From Ailanthus altissimus (taxonomy: Eukaryota; Streptophyta; Magnoliopsida; Sapindales; Simaroubaceae), in assembly GCA_946807835.1 (NCBI GenBank), contig OX327693.1, positions 3,303,501 to 3,367,500 on the forward strand: a DNA stretch of 64,000 bases, read 5' to 3'. The notes under the pieces are model-generated. The model did no database searches. It was given only the letters and a program-made list of their open reading frames with translations, and was not told where the DNA came from. Shown here in pieces: positions 35,574-48,301 of this stretch; position 1 is the stretch's first letter; each line of letters opens with the position of its first letter. Both the position numbers and the translations under genes were made by a program.

Positions 35574-36330
35574 CTTCAATTTTAATTTTAATTACATTAA
35601 ATGTTATAATTTTAAATTTAATCTCGATTTTAATTACGATAAATGTTATAATTTCAATTGTGTTAAATATTTTTATTTTAATTTTAATTTTAATTACGTT
35701 AAATATTATAATTTCAAATCCAATTTCGATTTCAATTACGTTAAATATTATAACTTCAAATCTAATTTCGATTTCAATTACGTTAATGTTATAATTATAA
35801 TTTCAATTTCAATTTCAATATCAATTATGTTAAATATTATAATTCTTATTCCAATTTTGATTTTAATTATGTTAAATATCATAATTTTAAATCCAATTTC
35901 GATTTCAATTACGTTAAATGTCATAACTCTAAATCAAATTTTGATTTCAATTACATTAAATTGCTATAATTATAATTTCAATTTCAATAGTTAAATGTTA
36001 TAATTTCAAATTCAATTTCAATTACGTTAAATATTTTAATTTCAACTCTAATTCTAATTTTATTTATATTAAATATTATAATTCTTGTGTTAAATGTTAT
36101 AATTTCAAATTCCATTTCAATTTCAATTACATTAAATGTTATCATTCTAAATCCAATTTCATTTCCAATTTCAATTGCGTTAAATGTTTAATTCTAATTA
36201 CAATTATAATTTTAATTACGTTAAATGTTATAATTTCAAATCCAATCCCAATTATGTTAAATATTAAATATTTTAGTTCTAATTTCAATTATATTAAATG
36301 CTATAATTTTATTTTTAATTTCAATTACAA
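35567..36330. repeat. Degenerate minisatellite, unit about 42-50 bases
   Basis: Some sixteen imperfect copies of a unit close to TTACGTTAAATRTTATAATT followed by TCAAATCCAATTTCGATTTCAA, with internal CAATTT expansions. The long open frames across it (35536-35994 and 35567-35794) are only translations of the repeat and should not be taken as genes. Confidence 0.9.
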
Positions 36331-36470
36331 TCATTAGTCCCTTTGAACTAATTTTATTTATTTTTATTGAATGGTATGAGTAATGTCAAATTAAATCTAG
36401 ACTTTTTTATGTGAGATAAAAATAAATGCAAAAATAATCAACTCACACTTTTATTTTTTTTAAATGTAGT

Positions 36471-36645
36471 ATGTGCGAATACCTGTTGTGGGTATCCACG
36501 AATTTTTCACCAAAACCGTACCTGTACCAAATCCATTGCGGGTTTTAATTTTGAATACCAAACTTGCTTCAAACCTTACCAAATCCTTCCTAATGCGGGC
36601 GGGTTTTAGCAGGCTTGCAAATTTTTTTGTCATCCCTAGTATAAA
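36471..36645 (-). mobile_element. hAT-like transposon end (fragment)
   Basis: On the minus strand from 36642 the sequence starts CTAGGGATGACAAAAAAATT and continues with AACCCGCCCGCATT and related GGGT/CCCGC words. Many plant hAT elements start TAGGGRTGNCAA and carry GCGGGTT words near their ends, so I infer a hAT relic. No transposase is present and no second end was found. Confidence 0.45.
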
Positions 36646-36779
36646 GCTTTATGGAGATATAGCTAGGAACCTTACAGGACTCTCTCAATCTTCATACATA
36701 GACTAAGTCCATGAAAAGGTACAACTTGATTGACTGTGAAACAGTTAAAGTTTCTTTTAGACATGGCATTCATCTTTCT

Positions 36780-37516
36780 CAAAGAAAGTGTCATCGGGAA
36801 GAAGATGAGAGAGTTAGAGTGTCTAACGTCTCAGATACATAAGCTAGAAATAGCTTAATGCATACCATCTTATGTACAAAATCTAGATTTAGATGGTTGT
36901 AAGTGTTACAAGCTGGTATCTATTTAATCCAGAACACGATCATTAAATAGTTGTGAAATATATCTGACATGCCTAAGAGGTATAGAGGATACGTTTATAT
37001 AATATGGAGAAACGTTTCTTACAAATAAATGGACGCATATATTTAGACTTTCGTCTGAACTGGATGGTATAAAGTCTACATCTAGTCATGTATTTCTCTT
37101 TATCAGTACCGAAACTAGTTAATGTGTGTAAGTAAATGTCCATAGCTAATTCTGCCTTGGAGGTAGAATAAGTTATGGCTTGAGAAGCTAGCAAAGGATA
37201 TACTATGGATATTATAGTTAATTGTAGAACTTTGAATAGTTTTAAGCTCAGTGGATCCTATCCCACTATATTGCAAAATAACGGTAATTGCTCAAGCCAA
37301 GAAGCCATAAGGCACATTAGTATTCTGATAATGTGAACTCTAAATATCACATAATTAAAAAGTTCTTGGCAATAAGAGTTGTAATAAAATATAGGAATCA
37401 ATCCTTGAATAATGTAGCGAACCCAACCAGACCTAAACTCTAATAGTGTTTGAGAAACACATGGAGTATATTGGTATGAGATACCAGTACGTATGGCACT
37501 GAAGCAAGTGGGAGTT
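36780..37516 (+). pseudogene. Ty1/copia RNase H remnant
   Basis: Around 37155-37430 the plus strand reads as a copia RNase H with stops and frame changes: STLEVE.VMA.EASKGYTMD (usual STMEAEYVA..EA.KEA.W), then LQNNGNCSSQEAIRH (usual CDN.GA.A.AKEPRNH) and KYHIIKKFL (usual KYHLIRE). The polypurine-like AAGTGGGAGTT at 37506-37516 precedes an LTR start TGTTGGAG. The RT upstream is not recognisable. Confidence 0.7.
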
Positions 37517-38549
37517 TGTTGGAGTTAGTACTTACGTGCCATTCTAATATTGTATGAATATTAATTGTGTAATATTTATACAATAAATATTTCGAATAAA
37601 AAATTGTTAATATTATATTTATGTGGTATAATGCTTGTAACATTATAGATATTGTATGACTTGAAGGACTAAAGAGTTAGTAAAGCTGAGAGTTATAAAT
37701 GCTAAGAGTTAGTAGGTTATAAAAGTCAGCGAGGTCTAAAGAGTTAGAACCTTGTCTATAATGGAACAAAGACCTTAGAGTATACTTGTAATGATATAGT
37801 TGCAAAGAGTTGCAATAGGAGTTAAGAAATGTCATTATGTAAGTATGTCTAAAACATAATGTTTCTGATCTATGATCACTGATACGGGTCTATCGATGAA
37901 TTCACATAATATAGATTAGTGTATGTTTATATCTGATTGGTACAGATGGTTGTTCTTAGCTGACTATGAGCTTAAAGCTTGTATAGGCATGCGGGTATCC
38001 AATCAGGACTGGATACTAAACAGACTCACGAGGAACCTAATAGATATCTTATGAAGTCGTTAAAAGAAGGTCTTCTCGAGTTGAATAGTATTCGTGTTCC
38101 TTTAACCTGAGTGCTATGGTGGTCTTATGAGTGATCCATCATGCTTTGGTTCCACATATGTCAGAGATCTTTCATGGCCTGACCGCTATATGTCGGTGGG
38201 TATGGTCTAATGCTTATGGAGTTTGGTGTACACAAATATAAGATCTGTCAGCTTACGTAGGTATGTTGTATATCCTATACTCCGAGATTATTTTTCATAA
38301 AGTCTTGTAGCCACAAGCATAAACCTGGGAAAAGAGTTTTCCACAGGGTTAAACAATATAGCAAAAGTGTTTGCGTATATTGTTTATTGAGATACGAATC
38401 TGGAGATAAGTTTATGGATGAGCCAATAAGGATTTGACGGTGCTGATCTATATCCCCACACATCCAAGGTATAAATAATGGGAGGATTATACGTATACAT
38501 TATGACCTCAACTTGTATGGTCTAACACGTTGATTCGTAATATTCATAA

Positions 38550-41264
38550 TATAATATCCAATCCCTATTAGTAGTATTGGTGCCTTGATTTCGGTATAGA
38601 GTAATGAAGACATTGTAGGGTTACCTGATTTTAACCCTATTAAAAATATTTTCTTTATGGTGCGCATGATAGATATTAGACCTAATTTAGTAATTTCACA
38701 CTTGATCGAAGCATCGGACGACCATAGAATATTTTTAAAAATTTTTCTCTATTGGCTTGGAAAAGAAAATTCTAATTTACTATATGAATTTTCATTCAAG
38801 GGTTATGCATGGAACAAGCATTTGTTGAGAAGAATAATCCATATATTAGAGAATGAACCCATTAGAAGAAATCTCATGGATTACCAAGTTGGAAATTCTA
38901 GTTAGTTCTTTGGAATATTTTAACTAGATAGTTACAAATGAACCAATTACATACTTAGTTTTCAACTAATGGCAAATTAGTAATTTAGAGTAAGTTGAAG
39001 GGTAAAATGGTCAATTGATGGATAACTATATATATGTTGGAAGTGTGTAGATTTTTCAAGAGAACAAAAAGTAAATACTTAGAGCAAATTCGAGCTATGA
39101 GATTGGTGCTGCTCTAGTGACCTTTCAAGTTTTTTTTTCATGGTTTTTCATGCTTAATCAAGCCAAAATAAGGTTACATACTAATTCCTAAGCTCAATTG
39201 AAGCCTTCATTAGTGAAAATTAAAAAAAAAAAGAGGTAAGAAAAGCATTGTTTTATGAGATTGATAAGTAAACTTTAAGGATTGCTTAAATTGATGTTCT
39301 TGTATGTATTATTGGTTTAGATTGAGTTGAATTCTAGTGTGGAACTTGAAGGAGTCATCAATTTGAAGAAATTGGCAAGGTAAGAATTAGAGTTTTTGGT
39401 GATTTGAATGTAGAGACTTCAATTGGTTGTAATTAGGGCATTAGAATGAAATTGGCTTAATTTTGATGTAATTGAAACAAGAAATTAAGAAAAGAAATGT
39501 GTTGGAGCATAGGGTAAAATTCTGCCACTTTAGGGAAGTTAAGGATTGTGTGGTGTTTTGATTGAGTTGTTGTGTGTAAATGGTGCCTTAGGTATGTTGA
39601 ATGTATATGGTTGATGGAAAAAAAAACCAAAAATGAAGAAAATAGGACATAATTGTCCATTTTAAAAAGGTGAAGGGCAATTATGTCCAACTAAGTTATA
39701 AGGCGTTTAATAATTTTCAGGATGCTGGGTGGTGATTAGATTAAATGACTCCGTAAATAAAATTTGAAAAGTAGTATGCATTCGGGCTTTGTATGCTGAC
39801 TAGGATGTTTAGTAGTTAAATGAAATTCTAGTATTCGATTTGGTTCTAAATGTCATTTATGGCGCGTAGGTGAAAAAAACTGAGAGCGGTAATAGGAGCA
39901 GAAATTCGGAGCTAAATTGAGCACAGAGCGGTTGTGAGTGAAAATTTATCTTTTCTGTTATCTTTCGTTTATTATGTTTCTGCATAATGAAAATGTATAT
40001 TTTATGAGCTTTCAATGCATAAACATGATTTATGATCTTGATATATATCCATAGATACGCATTTACATGTTCGATTTAAGAAACAATTTTAAAATTTCTA
40101 TATTCGTTTTAAATGCCATTGGTACCCTCAAATTATAGTGGTGGTGATTATATTAGACCCGGCCGGTATGTCAGGATGTTGAGTCATGTGAGTCGCTCTA
40201 TGTGTATGGGGTATTGTCTCGTTATATGTATACGATGTAGGATTCTGTTGCATAGCCAGTGAGATGTCACTATGGGTGCTGCTAGTTGAAGTGCCTTGTG
40301 ACCTACTCATGTATGCGGTGCTAGTTGAGTTGCTGTGTGAGTATAGAGCTTTAGGGTTACCATTGGTACAGTTTAGAAAGAAAATGGTTGAGCGAGGACT
40401 TTACTAGTTTTCAATTTACCGATAGCATTTATTCATTTATATGCATACAACAGTTATTATGTTACACAGATTTTGGATATTGTTTTCCAAAGATGTAGAT
40501 AAAATCCGCTCGACAAGATTTCATCAACATATGATATTAGAAACTGTTTTACAGCTTTACATCAGTTTTAGAAGCATGATTTATGCATGTACTTAGAATT
40601 TACTATCTATGCATAATGTTATTTTATTTGAAATCTTAATTGCACTCACTGAGCTTCTTTAGTTCATGCGTTTTGTGTTTTATATTTTCTAAACCCTCTT
40701 CCCTGGTGCAGGTCTTGGTACGTAAGCTGCTGATTCTCCTATTGCCGAATAGTGGGCAAAATCTGAAGATCATTTTTGTATATGTAAATGTGCTAATTAG
40801 CACATTTTGCTTTCTACATAGTAGTGTTGACATGTATATTTGTATGTATGTTTTGAACCAATAAAAAGAGATTTTGATATTATGATGATCGTTTTTACTT
40901 TTTATGAGTATGCTTATTTTGTGATTTAAATGAAACTATTGAGTTGTGTTGGATTTGGTTTTGGAAAGGACCGGAGGTCCGAATTGGTAGTATTGAGAAG
41001 TATTTGAAATAGAAGTGAAATTTCTTTGCAGGTTTTATATGAATTTTTTGAAAAACATGGGAAACTCTGCTTGTTTTTCTTTTAAAAATTAAAATGTCGT
41101 TTTCATGTATATTAAAAGATTTTCTTAGTAATAGTAAGAACTAAAAAGGAGTTCGCCTTGCGGAATTTCTCATCTTGCCCAGTTATATTATGAGAAACTT
41201 CTGTCGGGGTGCTCGGTAGGGCCGCTGGGATCTATTGTAGAGGGTTTTGTGTCGGGTCCTGTCA
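38550..41264 (+). mobile_element. Solo LTR of family B (B2)
   Basis: 2715 bases matching B1 (1419-4199) from end to end: start TATAATATCCAATCCC, end GGGTCCTGTCA. No internal region adjoins it. The flanks CATAA (38545-38549) and TGTAA (41265-41269) differ by two transitions, so they may be a decayed target duplication. A TATATATA box lies near 39027. The hairpin at 40650-40666 (TGAGCT-TCTTT-AGTTCA) keeps pairing through a G-U. Confidence 0.82.
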
Positions 41265-41414
41265 TGTAACGTGTGCGTGGGGTATCGATTACGGATTCAT
41301 AGAATAGTTCTATTTGACAAATCGGGTGTAGACCTAGAGAGTCCCAATATAAAATGTACTCTTTGAGCACTTTAGCAATTTACTATATTAAATGGTTCAA
41401 TACAGTATAACTCA

Positions 41415-41790
41415 ACAAATTATTAAGGTTAAGTTAACTAAAGTATATGGTTAAATGGTGGGACCCACTTTAGGTTAACTTAGTAACCTAGTAAGGATAT
41501 AAATATAATTTCACTTTGTGATTATTTAATTGTTAAATAATTTAAATAAATATTTTTTTATTTAATTGTTAAATAAATAATTTGACTTAGCTATGGTTAA
41601 AGGTTAACCATATGGTTAAGTTAAGTTATGTTAACTTTACTTAATGGTTAAGTAAAGGTTAACCTAACCATAGTTAAGTTAGTTAACTGTGGTTAGAATA
41701 TTTAAATATTTGTTTAAGTTAAGGGTTAAGTTAAACTAACCTAACTAAAATTAAATGTTAAATATGGTTAGGTTAGGTTAAATTAAATGC
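41415..41790. repeat. Region rich in GGTTAA/TTAACC words
   Basis: GGTTAAGTTAA, AGGTTAACC, GTTAGTTAAC and AACCTAACC words recur on both strands over nearly 400 bases, giving many short palindromes. The spacing is irregular, so this is neither a telomere repeat nor a clean satellite. It lies inside the presumed copia LTR. Confidence 0.6.
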
Positions 41791-42539
41791 AAATAAAATT
41801 CAAATTAATTTGAAATTTATGCATTAGTATATAAAGGGAAACGAAATTCAAAATTCATAAGTTTTTAGTTTTTAGATTTTACAATTTTTGTGGCCATTTC
41901 AATTTGAGAAATTAGAATTCTTTTTTTGTGTTTTAAGTGTTAGAACAATAAAACAAATATATAATTGGTTACTAAATGTAATAACTAAAAATAGATTTGT
42001 TTTAATTGTTCAAGAGTTGAACAAAAGATAAAACAAATTAATTTAATTTAATTAAAACAAATGTTAAGTGTTTTTGGTTGGTTAGAAAGTTAAGAGAGAA
42101 ATGAAGAACGAAAATTGAAATGTTTCAAGAGTTGAAAACATATTCTATTCATCATCTTCTCACATTAATTTAGTCATTAAAATATGAATTAAATTTATTT
42201 TTATTCAATAGTTGAATAAAAGAAAAAATAAATTTAACTAAGTTAAAGAGTTTAACTTTGAATCAAGTTTAAGAGTTAAACTAAATGTTGGATTAACATA
42301 TTGCTATTCTAGACAATCAAACCCACCCTTGTTGATTGCTAGGATTGATCAAAGTTTCATGGTGGACTTCAAGCAAATTAATCCAAAGGCTTCATGGGTT
42401 AAATTTCTCAATCTTGTTTTTCATTTGATAAATATATATAACATGTGTTCATTGTATTAATTTTAATCTTTCGTTGTGCACATGTATGTATGAGATATGT
42501 ATATTTATTGTATGATGAACACATCCCACATGCAAGTAC

Positions 42540-45500
42540 CCTAGAATAATCAACACCCAACAGCTTTTGCTTTTGATGCACAAAATCTCAAAGAAGTTAA
42601 TGCCATTACTACTCCAAGTGCTAAGATTGTGAGTGAGCCTACTTCTTATACTAACACTTCTACGAGTAGTAAAGCCCCCCTCTTAAAAAATAGGCCACTG
42701 TCCCCCCCTTAAAAAAGAGGCTACTGCGAAAAAAGAGCCCAAAAATAAAATTTCAATCCTAGTGCCTTTTCCCCAAGCTCTTTGTCCTGTTGAGAAAAAT
42801 TCAAAAAGAGATTACTACCCTGTTGATTTTCTTGTTTTAGATGGTCACTCTATGGTTAACATGGAGTTCAAAATTCCTTTTATTTTGAAGACACCTTTTC
42901 TTGCCACTGCTAACTCTCTTATTAATTGTAAAAATGGTCTAATAAAATTATCTTTTGAAAATGTGACTCTTGAGGTGAACATTTTTCATATTGGCGAGCA
43001 ACAATGAGAAGAAGAAAAATGTTATCATTCATATACGATAGACATACTTGTAGTGGAGGAAGCTTATAAAAATCATAGCTTTGATTCTTTAAAAAACCTT
43101 ATTGATTTTGATTTTGAAGAATTATGTTATCCTAATGAAATAACTAATGTATTTAGTATTTTTGACTCACAGGATAAAGAGACTCAATTTTGGCAACCAT
43201 ACTTTGAAAAGTTACCATGAGAGAGGGAGAAATTGAAACCATCAAACCTTACGACACCACAAGTTGAGCTTACTCCACTGCCCAAAGTTTTGAAACACGC
43301 ATTCTTGGGACCAGGTGATACCTTTCCTATCATCATTTCTTCTGAACTTAGTGCTGAACAAGAGAAAAAATTGTTAAAAGAACATAAGTCTGCACCAAGT
43401 TTGACCATAACTGATTTTAAAGGTATTTCTCCATTGATATGCTCTCATAGAATTCATTTAGAGGAAGGTGCCCAACTCCGTAGGGAGACTTAACCAAATA
43501 ATGAAAGAAGTGGTGAAGAAAGAAGTCTTAAAACTATTAGATGCATGTATAATCTACCTAATTTTTTATAGTTAATGGGTAAGCCCAACTCAAGTAGTTC
43601 CTAAGAAATTTGGGGTTAATGTTGTGAAAAATGAGAATAGGATACCTGTTCAAACTAGAGTAGTAAGTGGTTGGTAAATGTATATTGATTATAGAAAATT
43701 AAACATAACCATCAGGAAAGACTGTTTTTCATTGTCTTTTATCGATTAAATTTTAGAACGTGTAGCTGGACATCCCTTTTATTGCTTTCTTGATGGGTAT
43801 TCAGGTTATTATTAGATTGAGATAGCTATAAAATATCAAGAAAAAAATCACTTTTACATGCTTTTTTGGTACTTACGCTTTTTGTAGAATTCCATTTGGA
43901 TTGTGTAATTCACCAACTACTTTTTAATGTTATATGCTGAGTATTTTCTATAATATTGTTGAAAATTGCATGAAAGTTTTTATGGATGATTTGACTATTT
44001 TGGTGATTCTTTTAATTCATGTCTACTTAACTTAAAAGTTGTTTTGAGTAGATGTAAAGAAAAATGACTTGTGCTAAACTATGAGAAATGTCACTTCACG
44101 GTATCTTCAGGGATCATTTTGGGGCATATTGTATCTGACAAATGGATAGAGGTTGACAAGGCCAAAATTGAATTAATCTCTAAATTACCTATGCCCAAAA
44201 TGATAAAAGATGTCCGATCTTTTCTTGGACACGCTAGCTTTTAAATGAGGTTTATACAAAAAATTTCTACCATATATAGACCATTATGTAACCTTTTGCT
44301 AAAAGATGTTGAATTCACATGGATACAAGAGTGTGAGGAGGCATTCCAAGCACTCATTGCCAAACTCACCACTACTCTTATCATGCAATCACTGGATTGG
44401 AACCTCCTATTTGAGATTATATGCGATGCAAATAATTTTGCTATAGAAGCAGTTCTTGGGCAACAAAGAGAGGGAAAACCCTTTGTTATTTATTATACTA
44501 GTAGGACTTTGAATGATGCTAAAATGAATTACACTACTATTAAAAAAGAGCTATTAGTTGTTGTTTTTGTCTTAGACAAATTATGTTCTTATTTGATTGG
44601 TTCACCTATTATTGTTTTCAACTGACCACATAACCCTTAAGCACATTCTTTCTAAGAAGGATGCTAAAGCCTGTTTAATTAGCTGGATTCTTCTTTTACA
44701 AAAATTTGATCTAACTATTAAGGACATGAAGAGCGTTGAAAATATTGTTGTTGATCATTTATCCCGCTTTGAGTTCACTGACTTTGCTGATGTTCCATCA
44801 ATTCAAGGTGATTTCCCTAATGAAATGTTTTTTATTATAAGCCAAATACATTGGTACCCACATATCGTAAATTATTTAGTTTGTGGTGAACTTTCATCTC
44901 ACTATAGTACACAAGATAAGCGTAAGTTCTTGGTTGAACGTAATTTTTATTAGGATGAGCCATATTTTTTCAAATACTGCCCTGACAAAATTATGAGACG
45001 TTACATTCTTGAAAGTGAAGTGTCTAATGTCTTAAAATTTTTCTATAGTGCTGCTTGTGGCAACTATTTTTTTATGTAAAAGACAGATGCGACAAATTTG
45101 CAGTGTGATCTTTACTGGCCCACTTTGTTCAAAGATACTAATAATTTTTGTCATTTCCGTGAAAGATGTCAAAAGTTAGGTACTGTATCTCTAAGACATA
45201 TGATGTCTTTTAACTCTATTATTGTTATTGATATATTTAATTATTGGAGTATCGATTTTATGGATCTTTTTCACTTATCTTTTGGCTACCTTTACATCAT
45301 TCTAGCCATTAACTATGTATCAAAATGGCTAGAGGCTAAGCTTGTCGTACTAATGATAACACAATTGTGATAAAATTCTTAAAAGAAAATATGTTATCTA
45401 GGTATAGTACACATTTCTGTAACCGTTTTTTTGAAGCTTTAATGCTAGGCATGGTGCTCTTTATAAAGTTTCCACTGCATACCATCCACAGATAAATGGA

Positions 45501-45837
45501 CAAGTCGAACTAGCAAATAGAGAGGTTATATAGATTTTGGAAAGACAGTTAACCCGAATCGCAAATATTGGTCTCCAAACTGGTTTGTCTATGGGAAAGC
45601 TTGCCATTTACCTATTGAGCTAGAGCATAAAGCTTAATGGGTTGTCAAAGCCCTTAACTTTTATTTGAGTGCTATAGGTCTTAAGAGAAAGTTACAATTG
45701 TTAAAAATAGAAGAACTACGAAATGATGCATATAATAACTCCAGGATTTACAAAGGTAAAATGAAAGCAGCTCATGATAAACAGATCTCAAGGAAACACT
45801 TTGAGCTAAATCAACAAGTTTATCTTTATGATTCTTA
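42540..45837 (+). pseudogene. Athila-like Ty3/gypsy pol, broken
   Basis: Order: protease end (42762-43007) with PFLATANSLINCKNGLIKLSF, a diagnostic Athila-type block; linker with LKHAFLGPGDTFPIIISSEL; RT (about 43230-44200) with IHLEEGAQLRRE, YCFLDGYSGY and the catalytic FMDD at about 43984; RNase H (44245-44950) with CDANNFAIEAVLGQ, TIKKELLVVVF, LSKKDAKACLI and VVDHLSRF; integrase (45098-45835) with CQKLG, SIDFMDLF and KWLEAK. Stops and frame changes occur between the blocks. Gag, the envelope-like region and both LTRs are missing. It breaks off at 45835, within the integrase, into A-family sequence. Confidence 0.88.
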
Positions 45838-46830
45838 CCTTATAAGATTTCATACTCATTAGATAGGCTGGCTCATTTGTATGTGAGTGAGATTGTACGG
45901 TTAGATGGGGCTCCAGTGTCCATCGTATTAGATAGAGACCCTCGATTCACTTCTAAATTCTGGCATAGCTTATAGAAGGCCTTAGGCACTAAGCTAAATT
46001 TTAGTACAGCTTTTCATCCTCAGACAGATAGGCAGTCGAAGAGAACTATACAAATATTGGAGGATATGCTCAGAGCTTGTATGTTGCAGCTTAAGGGTAA
46101 TTGGGATGATTATTTACCATTGATGGAGTTTGCATATAATAATAGTTATCAGTCTAGCATTCAGATGGTGCCGTATGAGGCTTTATACGAAAGAAAATGC
46201 AGAACTCCGATTTGCTGGGATAAGGTTGGAGAAAGAAAATTGTTGGGTCCAGAGATTATTCAAGCCACTAGTGAGAAGATCAGTATTATCAAAGACAGAC
46301 TCAAGGCAGCTCAAGACAGGCAGAAGAGTTATGCAAATAAACGCCGTAGACAGCTTGAGTTTGCATTATGAGACAGAGTCTTTTTACGGATCTCACAATG
46401 GAAGGGTGTGCTTCGTTTTGGGAAACAGGGAAAACTAAGTCCTAGATATATTAGGCCATATGAGATTCTAGAAAGGGTTGGTGTAGTTGCGTACCGCTTA
46501 GCATTACCACCTGAGTTGTCATGCATTCATGATGTGTTTCATTTTTCTATGTTGCGGAAGTATATACCTAACCCTTCTCACATTTTAAATACTCAGCCAG
46601 TTCAGTTGAGGACAGACTTGACTTATGATGAAGAACCTGTTCTGATAGTGGATTATCACCAGCAAGTACTACGTAATAAGACTATATCGCTAGTTAAAGT
46701 CCTATGGAGGAATTATGCAGTGGAAGAGGTTACATGGGAGCGAGAGGATCAGACGAGAGTTCAATATCCTCATTTATTTTAGACAAGTATGTGAATTTCG
46801 AGAACAAAATTTTTGTAAGGGGGAAGAAAT
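45838..46830 (+). pseudogene. A-family integrase fragment (A2)
   Basis: The DNA matches the minus-strand A5 integrase from its SYSLDRLAHLYVSEIV region onward. Best open parts are 46057-46371 (EDMLRACMLQLKGNWDDYLP, MEFAYNNSYQSSI, YERKCRTPICW) and 46408-46782 (GPYEI-like, ALPPELSCIHDVFHFSMLRK, LTYDEEPVLIVDYHQQ, WRNYAVEEVTWERED). The tail is intact to its end, better preserved than in A5. One stop-type change sits near 46370. The 5' part is replaced by Athila sequence. Confidence 0.9.
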
Positions 46831-48301
46831 TGTAATACACGTGTAGTATATATATGTTGGTTAGTGGCAACCAAAAAAAAAAAAAGAAAAGAAACGAGAT
46901 AAGAAATTGAAGCGGTGGCCGTTTTATATATATAAAATAGTTTTGTTTTTTTGTTTAAGAAGAATGAATTGAAACAGAAGAAGAAACGAAGCAAATAAAA
47001 ATAGGAAAAGAAGAAGCAAAAGAAAAATGAAAGAGAGAAAAGAAAGAAGAAAGAAAAGAAAGGGAGAAAAAAAGAAACCGAGAAGAAAGAAGAAGAGAAA
47101 GAGAAAGAGAAGAAAAAACAAAGGAAAATTTAGGAAATTAGTTGGGTAGTTAGATTTATATCCAGTGATTTAGCGGGTAATAGTTTTACGATATTAGAAT
47201 ATTTATTTTTAATATTTATAATATATATTGGTACTAATGATGTATTTTTACACCCTATGATATAGGAGGTGTGCCGATAGCGAGTAGATCTCAGAATCTA
47301 GACCCAGCTTAAGATTAGCGCTCATAGTGAATGGATAACTATATATATTTTATATGTTTTTAATATAACAATTATGATTTAATTACACGTTATCAGATTT
47401 AGTTATGATTTATTTTAGAAAGATAAATATTTATTCTATTTAGTATATTCAGAAATATTTTAAAATTTATTATAGTACAATTTATAATTATGTTCAGTAC
47501 AGAAATAATTATTTCAGAATAATTATGGTCACGATATTATATTGTAGTAGTTTTTGAACCACCATATGCGTACCATCCCCTTTAGTGTAGTTACTCTGTG
47601 TATGCGTTAAACCAGTTTAGTTTGCTCTGCCCAAACGATGCAGCATTCTACCGGGTTAGACCAGCTCAAATCCCCCGCTTTGCCTGTGCGTGAGTTACTC
47701 TGCCAGGTTAGACCACATTTTCCCCCGGGTACAAGTTTGGTGTGGTTTTCAGTATATATGTAGTACATGTTTCTAGAGCTATGTTACATATATTCAGCTT
47801 GAGAATAGATTTTATAATAGTTTATACTTCCAGATTTTCAGATCCCCAGTATTATGTCATGATTTTTAGTTTTAGCATAAATTTTGACAGCTTATACTTT
47901 CAGTACAAGTTTAGTAATTACTCAGTATAAAGTTTTATGATTATTTTATCTTACAGATTTATACGTATACAATACATATAATATTTTCAGATTATATCCA
48001 CTCATTGAGCCACAAGCTCACCCTTTTTCCTATTTTCCCTTTTTTTTCCCAAGTTGTCATAGAAATTCGTGCAGTGTGATACAGTCATCACATTTTGAGG
48101 TTGGCCCATGACATGCATAGTTGCATAAGCATCTTGGTCTGTGTAATTGTATATCTTTTTGTATATTGGAGTACACATGTACACCTTTTGTTAAGGTAGG
48201 TAGCCTGATTGTATCATATGTATGAGTAAAGAGTATGTTAGTCATATATTATTGTAAGATCTGCCTTGATTCTCGAGGAGGGCTCGGGTCGGATCCTGTC
48301 A
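46831..48301 (+). mobile_element. A-family LTR (A2)
   Basis: Complete LTR, 1471 bases, from TGTAATACACGTGTA to GGATCCTGTCA. A TTTTATATATATAAAAT box lies at 46921-46937, about 90 bases into the LTR, and the purine tract (about 46975-47125) follows it. The hairpin TGAGC-CACAA-GCTCA is at 48007-48021, followed by a run of pyrimidines. Confidence 0.93.

Larger units (their letters stand above)
37517..42480 (+). mobile_element. Copia 3' LTR, probably split by solo LTR B2
   Basis: The LTR starts TGTTGGAGTTAG at 37517 next to the polypurine tract. Its first 1033 bases run to 38549, where B2 is inserted. I infer that it resumes at 41265 and ends around 42480, giving about 2.2 kb, with a TATATAAAGGG promoter-like box at 41829. 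The end is uncertain: no second LTR of this copia is in the window to compare. The start is well supported, the continuation beyond B2 less so. Confidence 0.5.

Noticed and set aside
35536..35994. Asn/Phe/Tyr- and Ile-rich open frames of 75-152 codons
   Set aside because: Pure translations of the minisatellite; the same unit gives open frames in several phases.
41415..41790. Interstitial telomere repeat
   Set aside because: The words are GGTTAA/GTTAAG at irregular spacing, not the plant TTTAGGG array.
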